Shown here: positions 10,501 to 25,500 of the stretch, in pieces
Layout: each line of letters begins with the position of its first letter
Position numbering within the stretch: position 1 is the stretch's first letter
Assembly: GCA_002943765.1 (NCBI GenBank)
Contig: PQWQ01000007.1
Location: 2,110,501-2,174,500, forward strand
Length of the DNA stretch: 64,000 nucleotides
From: Psoroptes ovis
Lineage: Eukaryota > Arthropoda > Arachnida > Sarcoptiformes > Psoroptidae
Direction of reading: 5' to 3'
Position numbers and translations under genes: made by a program
The notes under the pieces: model-generated
Databases searched by the model: none
The model's input: the letters and a program-made list of their open reading frames with translations, nothing else
What the model was told of the DNA's origin: nothing

Positions 10501-13500
10501 TTTCGAATAACTTTTTCAGGTTTGTCATCTTCATCCAGAATTATTTGATCATCTGGTTGTTCAATGTAATCAATTGGTTTCTCATCTTTTGGTTTCTTTA
10601 TTTTCTTGATTTTATGTATTTTCTTCTTTTGATTATCAACAATCTCAATGACTGGATACGATTCGATCACATCATACACCTCAATCGTTTCGATTAATTC
10701 TTCGATTGTTTCCTCCACATCTTGCTGCTTCTTAATCTTCTTCACTTTTTTGATTGTTTTCTTATCATCATCTGGCATCTCTTCATCAGACAATTCAATA
10801 ATCTCTTCGAAAATTTCAATTTTGATTTCTTCAGTGATTTCTTTGTCACTCTTTTCTGGAACCTCAGAAACTGATTCTTTTCGTTTGGATTTCTTAATAG
10901 ACTTTTTGATAGTTTCTTTAACGTCTACCTTAGATTTAACTTCTTCAGGTTTCGATTCTTCTTCTGGTTTTTCTTCTTCAATTATTTGATCAAGTGGTTT
11001 AAGTTCAATCAACTCATCTGTTATGTAGGGTTTCGCAGGTTGTTCTGGTTTCGATTTGCGTGTTATGACTTTTTTAGATGGTTTCTTTGGTTTTCCTTCT
11101 TCTGGAGATTCTTCTTCTGGGCGTTGTTCTTCACCAGGTAATTCAATTATTTCTTCTGTGATACTGACTTGTATGTCTTCAGTGACATCTTTTTCTTCAA
11201 AATGTTTCTCTGGCTGTTCTACACTGACTTCTGGTTTCGATTTGGGTCTTATGACTTTCTTTGAAGCTTTTTTGGGCTTGTCAACAGTTTCGTACGCAGT
11301 TTCGATTATTTCCTTTCCATCTGGCACCTTTGTATCTGGCATCTCCACAGAAGGTTTCAATTGGATTGTTTCTTCAGTCACTATTTTTTCTTCCAAAGGT
11401 TTCTTCGTTTTCTTGACTTTTTTCAAAACTGTCTTTGGTCCTTCAGGCGTTTCGATTTCCTCAATTGTTTCGGTTACTTCTTCAACAGATTCTGTTGGTT
11501 TTTCTTTTCTTGGTTTCTTTACCTTCTTCACAGTCTTCTTCTTACCTTCAGGTGTCTCAATTTCTTCGATAGTTTCTATTAATTCTTCTGGTTTGGTTTC
11601 TTCAATGGGCTCATCTGGTTTCGATATTTTCCTGAGGACTTTTTCAGGTTTGTCATCTTCATCCAGAATTATTTGATCATCTGGTTGTTCAATGTAATCA
11701 ATTGGTTTCTCATCTTTTGGTTTCTTTATTTTCTTGATTTTATGTATTTTCTTCTTTTGATTATCAACAATCTCAATGACTGCATATGTTTCAACCACAT
11801 CATAAACTTCAATTGTTTCTATCAATTCTTCGATTGTTTCTTCTGAATCCTGTTTCTTGATTTTCTTGACTTTTTTGATTATTTTCTTATCATCTTCTGG
11901 TATCTCTGAATCTGGCTTCTCTTCCTCAGGTAATTCGATGATCTCTTCAAATATTTCAATTTTGATTTCTTCAGTAATTTCTTTGTCACTCTTTTCTGGA
12001 ACCTCAGAAACTGATTCTTTTCGTTTAGGCTTTTTAATAGTCTTTTTGTCAGTTTTTTCGATGCCAAGTGTTGATTCAACATCTTCAGGCTTTGATTCTA
12101 CTTCGGATTTTTCTTCTTCGATTGTTTGATCGACTGATTTTAATTCGATTAATTCTTCTGTAATGTGTGGTTTTTCTGGTTGTTCTTCGCTGAATTCGGT
12201 TTTTGATTTGCGTTTTATTACTTTTTTAGAAGGTTTTTCGGGTTTTCCTTTCTCTGGACGTTGTTCTTCATCCGGTAATTCGATGATTTCTTCTGTGACA
12301 CTTATTGGGATGTCTTCAGTGACATCTTTCTTTTCTTTTGGTTTTTCTTCGATTGCTTGATCGATTGATTTTAATTCGATCACTTCTTCAGTGACGATTG
12401 GTTCTTCTCTTTGTTCTTCACTGATTTCAGGTTTTGATTTGCGTCTTATGATTTGCTTAGATGGTTTCTTTTGTTTTGTTTCTTCTGATGATTCTTTTTC
12501 TGAGAGTGCTTTTTCCCTAGGAAATTCGATGAATCCTCTAGTGATTTGGATCTCTTTGTCAGGTAATTCGATGATCTCTTTAGTGATTTCAACTTTGACA
12601 TCTTCAGAGATATCTTTCTCTTCTGTTGGTTTGTCAAGTTCCGTTACTGATTCCTTGCGTTTAGATTTTTTAATGATTTTTTTCACAGTGTCAACGTCGA
12701 CTTTGGATTCGACTTCTTCGGCTTCCATTTCTTCTTCGACTAATTGGTCTGCTGGTTTGAATTCGACTGATTCATCTCCGATTCGCTGTTCATCAGGATG
12801 TTCTTGACTGACTTCGAGCTTCGATTTGCGTCTTACAATTTTCTTAGACGGTTTTTTCGGCTTTCCTTCTTCAGACCGTTTTTCTTCGCCATCTAATTCG
12901 ACTATTTCTTCTGCAACTTCGACTTTTACATCCTCAGAGATATCTTTCTCTTCTGAATGTTTCTCCAAAGTTCCATCCAGAGGTTTTCCTTCTTCAGGTA
13001 ATTCGATGATCTCTTCAAAAATTTCAGTTTTGATTTCTTCTGTGATTTCTTTGTCACTCTTTTCTGGAACCTCAGAAACTGATTCTTTTCGTTTAGGCTT
13101 TTTAATAGTCTTTTTGACAGTTTTTTCTATGCCAACTGACGGTTTTTCTTCACTAACTTCTGGCTTCGATTTGCGCCTTATGACTTTCTTCAGAGGTTTT
13201 TTGAGTTTTTCACCAGTTTCATCCAGAGGTTTTCCTTCTTCAGGCAATTCAATAACTTCGAAAATTTCAGTTTTGATTTCTTCAGTTGTTTCTTTGTCAC
13301 TCGTTTCTGGAACTTCTGTGACAGATTCCTTACGCTTCGGTTTCTTCAAAATCTTCTTCTTGAAATCAGTAGTAGCCTCTGAGTCATGAATCGGAGTAAT
13401 TTCTTCTTCTTTCGGTTTAACTTCAATCACTTCATCACAAGGTTTGAATTCTATTGTTTCTTCAGTCACTATTTTCTGCTCCACAGGTTTTTTGGTTTTC

Positions 13501-16500
13501 TTCAATTTCTTGAGAACGGTAATTGGTCCTTCAGGAGTCTGGATTTCCTCGATTGTTTCAGTTACCTCTTCAACAGATTCAGTCGGTTTTTCTTCCACTG
13601 GTTTCTTGACCTTCTTTACAGTCTTCTTCTTACCTTCAGGTGTCTGGATTTCTCCGATAGTTTCTATTAATTCTTCTGGTTTGGTTTCTTCAATGGGCTC
13701 ATCTGGTTTCGATATTTTCCTGATTACTTTTTCTGGTTTGTGATCTTCATCCAGAATTATTTGATCATCTGGTTGTTCAATGTAATCAATTGGTTTCTCA
13801 TCTTTTGGTTTCTTTATTTTCTTGATTTTATGTATTTTCTTCTTTTTATTATCAACAATCTCAATGACTGGATATGACTCAACCACATCATAAATTTCAA
13901 TTGTCTCTATCAATTCTTCGATTATCTCTTTGACATCTTTGTGCTTTATGTTCTTCACTTTTTTGATTGTTTTCTTATCATCTTCTGGCGATTGTTTTTC
14001 AGGTAATTCGATGATTTCTTCGAATATTTCAATTTTGATTTCCTCAGTGATTTCTTTGTCACTAGTTTCTGGTTGCTCAGAAACAGATTCTTTTCGTTTG
14101 TGCTTCTTAACAGTCTTCTTAACTGTTTTATCGATGTCAACTGTCGATTCAACTTCTTCAGGTATCATCATTTCTTCTTCGATTGTTTGATCGACCGGTT
14201 TTAATTCGATTAATTCTTCTGTGATGTGTGGTTTCTCTGTCTGTTCTTGGCTGACTTCTGGTTTTGATTTGCGTCTTATGACTAACTTAGACGGTTTCTT
14301 TTGTTTCGTTTCTTCAGGTGATTCTTTTTCTGGGAGTGTTTTTTCACCAGGAATTTCGATTATTGCTTCAGTGATTTGGATTTCTTCATCGTGTAATTCG
14401 ATGATCTCTTTAGTAATTTCAACTTGGACATCTTCAGTGACATCTTTTTCTTCTGAAGGTTTTTCTAATTGTGTTACTGAATCCTTGCGTTTGGATTTTT
14501 TCACGGTTTTCTTCACTGTTTCTACGTCGACTGTGGACTCAACTTCTTCGGGTTTCAGTTCCTCTTCGACTATTTCATCTACTGGTTTGGGTTCGATCAA
14601 CTCTTCTGTGATTTGTTCTTCTTCAGGTCGTTCTAAGTTGACTTCCATTTTCGATTTTCGTCTTATGATTTTCTTGGACGGTTTCTTGGGTTTTCCTTCT
14701 TCTAGTGTTTCTTCTTCTGGACGCTGTTCTTCACCAGAAGGTTCAATAATTTCTTCGAATATTTCAGTTTTAATTTCTTCAGTGATTTCTTTGTCACTTG
14801 TTTCCGGAACTTCTGTGACAGATTCTCTTCGTTTCGGCTTCTTAAGAATTTTCTTCTTGGAGTCAGTAGTCACCTCTGAGTCATGAATCGGAGTGATTCC
14901 TTCTCCTGGTTTTTCTTCAATCAATTCATCAGTAGGCTTCAAATCGAATGTTTTTTCTTCCACAGGTTTTTTGATTTTCTTGACTTTTTTCAAAACTGTC
15001 TTCGGTCCTTCAGGTGTCTGGACTTCCTCGATTGTTTCTGTTATCTCTTCTACAGTTTCGGCAGGTTTTTCTTCTCTTGGTTTCTTGACCTTCTTCACAG
15101 TTTTCTTCCTACCTTCAGGTGTCTCAATTTCTTGGATAGTTTCTATTAATTCTTCTGGTTTGGTTTCTTTAATTGGCTCCTTTGGTTTTGTTATTTTACG
15201 AATAACTTTTTCAGGTTTGTCATCTTCATCCAGAATAATTTGATCATCTGGTTGTTCAATGTAATCAATAGGTTTCTCATCTTTTGGTTTCTTTATTTTC
15301 TTGATTTTATGTATTTGTTTCTTCTTATCATCAACAACTTCGATGACGGGATATGACTCAACTACATCATAAACTTCAATTGTTTCTATTAATTCTTCGA
15401 TTTCTTCGGAGACTTTGTATTTTTTCACTTTCTTCACCTTTTTCATTGTTTTCTTATCATCTTCTGGAAGCTCTGAATTTGGTTTCTCTTCCTCTGGTAA
15501 TTCAATAATTTCTTCCAATATTTCAACTTGGATTTCCTCAGTGATTTCTTTGTCACTCTTTTCTGGAACCTCAGAAACAGAGTCTTTTCGTTTAGGCTTC
15601 TTAATAGTCTTTTTGAAAGTTTTTTCGATGCCAACTGTGGATTCAACTTCTTCAGGTTTCAATTCTTCTATTGGTTTTTCTTCGACTATTCGATCCAGTG
15701 GTTTAAGTTCGATAAGCTCTTGGGTTACCTGGGGGTTTTCAGGTTGTTGTTCTTCGGTGACTTCAGGTTTCGATTTGCGTCTTATAACTTTCTTAGACGG
15801 TTTCTTGGGTTTTCCTTCTGATGATTCTTCTGGACGTTGTTCTTCACCAGGCAATTCAATAATCTCTTCAAAAATCTCAGTTTTTATTTCTTCCGTAATT
15901 TCTTTGTCACTTGTGTCTAGGAAATCAGTTACTGCTTCTTTTCGTTTCGGTTTCTTAAGAATCTTCTTCTTCAAGTCAGTGGTCACCTCTGAGTCATGAA
16001 TAGGAATGATCTCTTTTTCTTCTTGAAATGAATGAATGAATTCATCAATGGGTTTCAATTCGATTGTTTCTTCGGTCACTATTTTTTCCTCCACAGGTTT
16101 TTTGGTTTTCTTCAATTTCTTGAGAACGGTTTTTGGTCCTTCAGGAGTCTGGATTTCCTCGATTGTTTCGGCTACCTCTTCAACAAAATCTGTTGGTTTT
16201 TCGTCTTTCGGTTTTTTGACCTTCTTTACAGTCTTCTTTTTACCTTCAGGTGTCTCAATTTCATAAATAGTTTCAATCAATTCCACTGGCTTGGTCTCTT
16301 CGATAGGGTGGTCTGGCATAATAATTTTCCTTATCACTTTTTCTGGTTTGTCATCCTCATCCAGAATTATTTGATCATCTGGTTGTTCAATGTAATCAAT
16401 TGGTTTCTGATCTTTTGGTTTCTTTATTTTTTTGATTTTATGTATTTTCTTCTTTTGATTATCAACAATCTCAATGACTGGATATGATTCGATCACATCA

Positions 16501-19500
16501 TAAACTTCAATTGTTTCGATTAATTCTTCAATCGTTTCTTCTACATCTTTCTGCTTCTTGATCTTCTTCACTTTCTTGATTGTTTTCTTATCATCATCTG
16601 GCATCTCTCCATCAGACAATTCAATAATCTCTTCGAAAATTTCAATTTTGATTTCCTCAGTGATTTCTTTATCACTCTTTTCTGGAACATCAGAAATAGA
16701 TTCTTTCCGCTTAGGCTTCTTAATTGTCTTTTTGACAGTTTTAACGATGTCAACTGTTGATTCAACTTCTTCAGGTTTTAATTCTTCTGTTGGTTTTTCT
16801 TCAACAATTTGATCTAGTGGTTTTAATCCTATCAATTCTTCTGTAATGTGTGGTTTTTCTGGTTGTTCTTCGCTGACTTCTGGCTTTGATTTTCGTCTTA
16901 TGACTTTCTTAGACGGTTTCTTTTGTTTCGTTTCTTCTGATGATTCTTTTTCTATTTCCTTTTCATCTTCTGGCACCTTTGCCTCTGGCATCTCTTGGAA
17001 AGGTTTCAATTCGATTGTTTCATCAGTCACTATTTTTTCTTCCACAGGTTTCTTGGTTTTCTTTACTTCTTTCAAAACTGTCTTCGGTCCTTCAGGAGTC
17101 TGGATTTCCTCAATTGTTTTTGTTACTTCTTCTACGGAGTCTGTTGGTTTCTCCTCTCTCGGTTTTTCGACCTTCTTCACAATTTTCTTTTTACCTTCAG
17201 GTGTCTCAATTTCTTCGATAGTTTCAATCAATTCATCTGGTTTGGTTTCTTCAATAGGTTGTTCTGGTTTAGTTAATTTCCTAATAACTTTTTCTGGTTT
17301 GTCATCTTTATCAAGAATTATTTGATCATCTGGTTGTTCAATGTAATCAATTGGTTTCTCATCTTTTGGTTTCTTTATTTTCTTGATTTTATGTATTTTC
17401 TTCTTTTGATTATTAACAATCTCAATGACGGGATATGACTCAACCACATCATAAACTTCAATTGTTTCTATTAATTCTTCGATTGTTTCTTCTAAATCTT
17501 TCTGCTTCTTAATCTTCTTCACTTTTTTGATTATTTTCTTATCATCTTCTGGAAGCTCTGAATCCGGCTTCTCTTCCTCTGGTAATCCAATAATCTCTTC
17601 GAATATTTCAACTTGGATTTCCTCAGTGATTTCTTTGTCACTTGTCTCCGGAATTTCAGAAACAGATTCTTTTCGTTTTGACTTTTTAATAGTCTTTTTG
17701 ACAGTTTTTTCGATGCCAACTGTTGATTCAACATCTTCAGGCTTAGATTCTTCTTCTGGTTTTTCTTCTTCGATTATTTGTTCGACTGGTTTTAATTCGA
17801 TCTCTTGTTCAGTGATGATCGGTTTTTCTTCACTAACTTTTGGCTTCGATTTGCGCCTTATGACTTTCTTCAGAGGTTTTCCTTCTTCAGGCAATTCAAT
17901 AACTTCTTCGAAAATTTCAGTTTTGATTTCTTCAGTTATTTCTTTGTCACTCGTTTCGGGAACTTCTGTGACAGATTCTTTACGCTTTGGTTTCTTCAGA
18001 ATTTTCTTTTTGAAGTCAGTAGTTACTTCTGAGTCATGAATTGGAGTGATTTCGTCCTCATCTTGTGGTTTATCTCCAATCATTTCATCAGACGGTTTCA
18101 ATTCGATTGTTTCTTCAGTCACTGTTTTTTCTTCCACAGGTTTTTTTGATTTCTTGACTTTTCTCAAAACTGTCTTTGGTCCTTCAGGAGTCTGGATCTC
18201 CTCAATTGTTTCGGTTACCTCTTCAACCATTTCAGTAGGTTTTCCTTCTCTCGGTTTTTCGACCTTCTTCACAATTTTCTTTTTACCTTCAGGTGTCTCA
18301 ATTTCTTCGATAGTTTCAATCAATTCCTCTGGTTTGGTTTCTTCAATAGGTTGTTCTGGTTTAGTTAATTTCCTAATAACTTTTTCTGGTTTGTCATCTT
18401 TATCAAGAATTATTTGATCATCTGGTTGTTCAATGTAATCAATTGGTTTCTCATCTTTTGGTTTCTTTATTTTCTTGATTTTATGTATTTTCTTCTTTTG
18501 ATTATTAACAATCTCAATGACTGGATATGATTCGATCACATCATAAACTTCAATTGTTTCGATTAATTCTTCAATCGTTTCTTCTACATCTTTCTGCTTC
18601 TTGATCTTCTTCACTTTCTTGATTGTTTTCTTATCATCATCTGGCATCTCTTCATCAGACAATTCAATAATCTCTTCGAAAATTTCAGTTTTGATTTCAT
18701 CAGTTATTTCTTTGTCACTCGTTTCGGGAACTTCTGTGACAGATTCTTTACGCTTTGGTTTCTTCAGAATTTTCTTTTTGAAGTCAGTAGTTACTTCTGA
18801 GTCATGAATTGGAGTGATTTCGTCCTCATCTTGTGGTTTATCTCCAATCATTTCATCAGACGGTTTCAATTCGATTGTTTCTTCAGTCACTGTTTTTTCT
18901 TCCACAGGTTTTTTTGATTTCTTGACTTTTCTCAAAACTGTCTTTGGTCCTTCAGGAGTCTGGATCTCCTCAATTGTTTCGGTTACCTCTTCAACCATTT
19001 CAGTAGGTTTTCCTTCTCTCGGTTTTTCGACCTTCTTCACAATTTTCTTTTTACCTTCAGGTGTCTCAATTTCTTCGATAGTTTCAATCAATTCCTCTGG
19101 CTTGGTTTCTTCAATGGGTTGGTCTGGTTTAATTAATTTCCTAATAACTTTTTCAGGTTTGTCATCTTCATCCAGAATTATTTGATCATCTGGTTGTTCA
19201 ATGTAATCAATTGGTTTCTCATCTTTTGGTTTCTTTATTTTCTTGATTTTATGTATTTTCTTCTTTTGATTATCAACAATCTCAATGACTGGATATGATT
19301 CGATCACATCATACACCTCAATCGTTTCGATTAATTCTTCGATTGTTTCTTCCACATCTTTCTGCTTCTTAATCTTCTTCACTTTTTTGATTGTTTTCTT
19401 ATCATCATCTGGCATCTCTTCATCAGACAATTCAATAATCTCTTCAAAAATTTCAATTTTGATTTCTTCAGTGATTTCTTTATCACTCTTTTCTGGAACA

Positions 19501-22500
19501 TCAGAAACAGATTCTTTTCGTTCAGTCTTCTCAATAGTCTTTTTAACAGTTTCATCGATGTCAACTGTTGATTCAACTTCTTCAGGCTTCATTATTTCAT
19601 CTTCGGGTTTTTCTTGTTCAAGAATTTGATCTAATGGTTTCAATTCTATCAATTCTTCTGTGACGTGAGGTTTCTCTAGCTGTTCTTGGCTGACTTCTGG
19701 TTTTGATTTGCGTCTTATGACTTTCTTAGATGGTTTCTTTTGTTTCGTTTCTTCTGGTGATTCTTTTTCTGAGACTGTTTCTTCACCAGGAAATTCGATG
19801 ATTGCTTCAGTGATTTGGATTTCTTCATCGTGTAATTCGATTATTTCTTCAGTGATTTCAACTTGGACATCTTCAGTGACATCTTTTTCCTCTGAAGGTT
19901 TTTCAAGTTGCGTAACTGATCCTTTGCGTTTAGCTTTTTTAACAGTTCTCTTGACTGTTTCCACGTCGACTGTGGATTCGACTTCTTCAGGTGTCATTTC
20001 CCCTTTCTCTGATTTGAATTCAATCCATTCTTCTCCGATTTGCTGTTCATCAGGTTGTTCTAAGCTTACTTCCGGTTTTGATTTTCGTCCTACGATTTTC
20101 TTGGACGGTTTCTTGTGTTTTACCTCTTCTGGTGCTTCTTCATCTGGACCTTGTTCTTCACCAGGTAATTCGATTATTTCTTCTGTGATACTTACTTGAA
20201 AGTCTTCAGAGATATCTTTTTCTTCTGTGGGTTTTTGTGGTTTTTCGTCAATGGCTTCTGGCTTAGATTTGCGCTTTATTATTCTCATGAATGGTTTTTT
20301 GGGTTTTCCTTCTTCCGGTGATTTTTCTTCAGGCAATTCAATAACTTCTTCGAAAATTTCAGTTTCAGAGTCATAAATCGAAGTAATTTCTTTTTCTTCT
20401 GGTTGTTCTTCAACGTGCTCATCAATAGGTTTCACATCGATTGTTTCTTCAGCCACTATTCTATCTTCCACAGGTTTCTTGGTTTTCTTGATCTTTTTCA
20501 AAACTGTCTTGGGCCCCTCAGGAGTCTGGATTTCCTCGATTGTTAATTCTTCATCTGGAATTTGTTCTTCATCAGGTAATCCGATGATTTCCTCAGTGAT
20601 TTTGGCTTCGACATCCTCTTCTTGGGATTCTGGTTTTTGCTCGGGTCCCGATTTGATTACTTTTCCGACAGTTGTGTCTTCTATATCAGGTTTAGGTTTC
20701 GGTTTCAATTCGATCAATGCTTCGTCAATCGGTTGGTCTTTAGTTGGTTTCAGAATCTCAGCAGCTTGTTCGATTTCAGATTTAGGCTCAGGTTTCAACT
20801 CGATTGCTTTTTTCTCCACGAGTCGTTCCACAGTCACTTCATCGAGATCAACTGGTTTGGGTTGTAATTTGACTGACTGTTCGATTGTTTCTTCTTTAGA
20901 TTTTGATTTCGGTGCCAATTCGATCACTTCCTCTACATTCGTGTCTTCGATTTCAAGTTTTTCGATGGCTTTCTCCACTGTTTCTACGTCCGATGTTGAT
21001 TCAATATCTTGAGGTTTCATATCTTCTTTTGCTAGTTTTTCTTCTCCGACTATTTCATCCGGCTTCTCATCACTGAATTCTGGTTTTGATTTGCGTCTTA
21101 TAATTTTTTTAGAAGGCTTTTTAGGTCTTCCTTCTTTAGGGGATTTTTCCTGAGGCAATTCAATAATCTCTTCGAAAATTTCAGTTTTGATTTCTTCAGT
21201 GACTTCTTTATCACTTGTTTCAGGGATTTCAGTTACTGGTTCTTTACGTTTCGGTTTCTTCAAAATCTTTTTCTTGGAGTCAGTAGTCATTTCTGAGTCA
21301 TGAATCGGAATGATTTCATCTTCTTTTGGTTTCTCTTCAATCACTTCATGCGAAGGTCTCAATTTGAAAGTTTCTTCAGTCACTATTTCTTCCTCCACAG
21401 GTTTTTTTGATTTCTTGACTTTTCTCAAAACTTTCCTCGGTCCTTCAGGCGTTTCTATTTCCTCGATTGTTTCGGTTACCTCTTCAAGAGTTTCATCGGG
21501 TTTTTCTTCGCTTGGTTTTTTGACCTTTTTCACAGTTTTCTTCTTGCCTTCAGGTGTCTCAATTTCTTCAATACTTTCAATCAATTCTTCTGGTTTTGTT
21601 TCTTCAAGAGGTTCATATGGTTTTGATATTTTCCTGATTACTTTTTCAGGTTTGTCATCTTCATCCAGAATTATTTGATCATCTGGTTGTTCAATGTAAT
21701 CAATTGGTTTTTCATCTTTTGGTTTCTTTATTTTTTTGATTTTATGTATTTTCTTCTTTTGATTATCAACAATCTCAATGACTGGATATGATTCGATCAC
21801 ATCATACACCTCAATCGTTTCGATTAATTCTTCAATCGTTTCTTCTGCATCTTTCTGTATTTTGATTTTCTTGGCCTTCTTGATTATTTTCTTTCCATCT
21901 TCTGGGAATTGCGTATCTGTTATCGTTTCATCAGACAATTCAATTATTTCTTCAAATATTTCTATCTTGATTTCTTCAGTTATTTCTTTATCAATCGTTT
22001 CTGGTTGCTCAGAAACTGATTCTTTTTGTTTAGGCTTCTTAATAGTCTTTTTGATAGTTTTTTCAATGCCAACTGTAGATTCCACTTCTTCAGGTTTCAT
22101 CATTTCTTCATCGGGTTTTTCTTTTTCAACAATTTGATCTAGTGGTTTTAATTCTATCAATTCTTCTGTAATGTGTGGTTTTTCTGGTTGTTCTTCGCTG
22201 ACTTCTGGTTTCGATTTGCGTCTTATGACTTTCTTAGACGGTTTCTTGGGTTTTTCTTCTGGTGATTCTTCTTCTGGACGTTGTTCTTCACCAGGTAATT
22301 CAATTATTTCTTCTGTGATACTGACTTGGATGTCTTCAGTGATATCTTTTTCTTCTGAGAATTTTTGTGGTTTTTTGTCGATTTCTTCTGGCTTAGATTT
22401 ACGCCTTATGACTTTCTTCGCAGGTTTTTTGGGTTTTTCACCAGCCTCGTCCGAGGACTTTTCTTCTTCAGGCAATTCAATGATCTCTTCATATATCTCA

Positions 22501-25500
22501 GTTTTGATTTCTTCAGTGATTTCTTTGTCACTTGTTTCTGGAATTTCAGAGACAGATTCTTTTCGTTTTGACTTTTCAATAGTCTTTTTGGCTGTTTTTT
22601 CGATGCCAATTGTTGATTCAACATCTTCAGGTTTAAATTCATCTTCTGGTTGTTCTCCAATCAACTCATCAGTAGGTTTCAATTCGATTGTTTCTTCAGT
22701 CACTGTTTTTTCTTCCACAGGTTTTTTGGTTTTCTTGACTTTTTTCAGAACTGTCTTTGGGCCTTCGGGAGTCTGGATTTCCTCGATTGTTTCTGTTATC
22801 TCTTCAACAGTTTCACTTGGTTTTTCTTCCACTGGTTTCTTGACCTTCTTCACAATTTTCTTCTTACCTTCGGGTGTCTCAATTTCTCCGATGGTCTCAA
22901 TCAATTCTTCTGGTTTGGTTTCTTCAATTGGCTCATCTGGTTTTGATATTTTTCTGATTACTTTTTCTGGTTTGTCATCTTCATCCAGAATTATTTGATC
23001 ATCTGGTTGTTCAATGTAATCAATTGGTTTCTCATCTTTTGGTTTCTTTATTTTTTTGATTTTATGTATTTTCTTCTTTTGATTATCAACAATCTCAATG
23101 ACTGGATATGATTCGATCACATCATACACCTCAATCGTTTCGATTAATTCTTCAATCGTTTCTTCTGCATCTTTCTGCTTCTTAATCTTCTTCACTTTTT
23201 TGATTGTTTTCTTATCATCTTCTGGCGATTCTTCTTCAGGTAATTCGATGATTTCTTCAAATATTTCAATTTTGATTTCTTCAGTGATTTCTTTGTCAGT
23301 AGTTTCTGGTTGCTCAGAAATAGATTCCTTTCGTTTGTGCTTCCTAACAGTTTTCTTAACTGTTTTATCGATGTCAACTGTTGATTCAACTTCATCAGGT
23401 ATCATCATTTCTCCTTCGGGTTTCTCTTCTTCAACAATTTGATCTAGTGGTTTTAATTCTATCAATTCTTCTGTGACGCGAGGTTTCTCTGGCTGTTCTT
23501 GGCTGACTTCTGGTTTTGATTTGCGTCTTATGACTTTCTTAGATGGTTTCTTTTGTTTCGTTTCTTCTGGTGATTCTTTTTCTGAGAGTGTTTCTTCACC
23601 AGGGAATTCGATGATTGCTTCAGTTATTCGGATTTCTTCATCGTGTAATTCGATTATGTCTTCAGTGATTTCAACTTGGACATCTTCAGTGACATCTTTT
23701 TCCTCTGAAGGTTTTTCAAGTTGCGTAACTGATTCTTTGCGTTTAGCTTTTTTAACAGTTCTCTTGAGTGTTTCCACGTCGACCTTAGATTCAACATCTT
23801 CAGGTTTCGATTCTTCTGCTGGTTTTTCTTCTTCAACAATTTGTTCGACTGGCTTGAGTTCGACCACTTCTTCAGTGACAATTGTTTTTTCTGGCTGCTC
23901 TTCACTACTGATTCCAGGTTTCGATTTGCGTCTTATGACTTTTTTGGACGGTTTCTTAGGCTCTCCTGCTTCTGGTGTTTCTTCTTCTTGACGTTGTTCT
24001 TCACCAGGTAATTCTATTATTTTTTCGGTGATACTTACTTCGATGTCTTCAGTTATATCATTTTCTTCGGAGGGTTTTTGTGGCTTTTCGTCAGTGGCTT
24101 CTGGCTTAGATTTGCGTTTAATAATTTTTTTAGAAGGTTTTTTGGGTTTTCCTTCTTCTGGTGATTCTTCATCAGGCAATTCAATGATTTCTTCGAAAAT
24201 TTGAGTTTTGATTTCTTCAGTGATCTCTTTGTCACTCGTTTCTGGAACTTCTGTGACAGATTCTTTTCGTTTCGTTTTCTTAATAATTTTCTTCTTGAAG
24301 TCAGTAATCACTTCTGAGTCATGGATTGGAGTGATTTCGTCCTCATCTTGTGGTTTATCTTCAATCATTTCATCAGAAGGTTTCAATTCGATTGTTTCTT
24401 CTGTCACTATTTTTTCCTTCTCAGGTTTCTTGGTTTTCTTAACTTTTTTCAAAACTGTCTTTGGTCCTTCAGGTGTTTCGATTTTCTCAATGGTTTTCGT
24501 TACTTCTTCTACAGAATCTGTTGGTTTCGCTTCCTTTGGCTTCTTGACCTTCTCCACAATTTTCTTCTTACCCTCAGGTGTCTCAATTTCTTCAATGGTT
24601 TCAATCAATTCCTCTGGCTTGGTTTCTTCAATTTGTTGGTCTGGTTTGGTTAATTTTCGAATAACTTTTTCAGGTTTGTCATCTTCATCCAGAATTATTT
24701 GATCATCTGGTTGTTCAATGTAATCAATTTCTTTTTCATCTTTTGGTTTCTTTATTTTCTTGATTTTATGTATTTTCTTCGTTTGATTATCAACAATCTC
24801 AATGACTGCATATGTTTCAACCACATCATAAACTTCAATTGTTTCTTCTACATCTTTCTGCTTCTTAATCTTCTTCACTTTTTTGATTAATTTTTTGTCA
24901 TCATCTGGTGATTCTTCCTCTGGCAATTCAATGATCTCTTCAAATATTTCAGTTTTGATTTCTTCTAAAATTTCTTTGTCAGTCGTTTCTGAAACCTTGG
25001 AAACAGGTTCTTGACGTTCAGGCTTCTCAGTAGTTATTTCATCAGTTTTTACAGTGTCAACTGTAGATTCCATTTCTATGGGCTTTTGTTGTTCTGTTTG
25101 AGGAATTTTTTCTGGAACCTGATCTTCGGATTTCAAATCGATTGCTGTGATTTGTTTTTCGTCAATCTGCGGTTTCGATTTCCGCTTAAAAATTTTCTTA
25201 TTTAACGAAAATTCTGTTTGAGGATGTTCCTCAGCTTCATCTTCATCAGGCAATTCAATGATTTCTTCAAGTATTTCAATTTTGATTTCCTCGGTGATTT
25301 CTTTGTCTTTCGTTTCTGGTTGCTCAGAAACAGACTCTTCATGTAATTGCTTCTTGATTTGTTTTTTGACAGTTTTTTCAATGCCAACTTTTGAATCAAT
25401 TTCTTCTGGATGTACAAGTTCCTGAGAAATCGCCTCTGGAACTTTATCCACTGGTTTCAGATCAACCGCTTCTATGGTTGGCTTTTGTTTTTCTTCTTCA

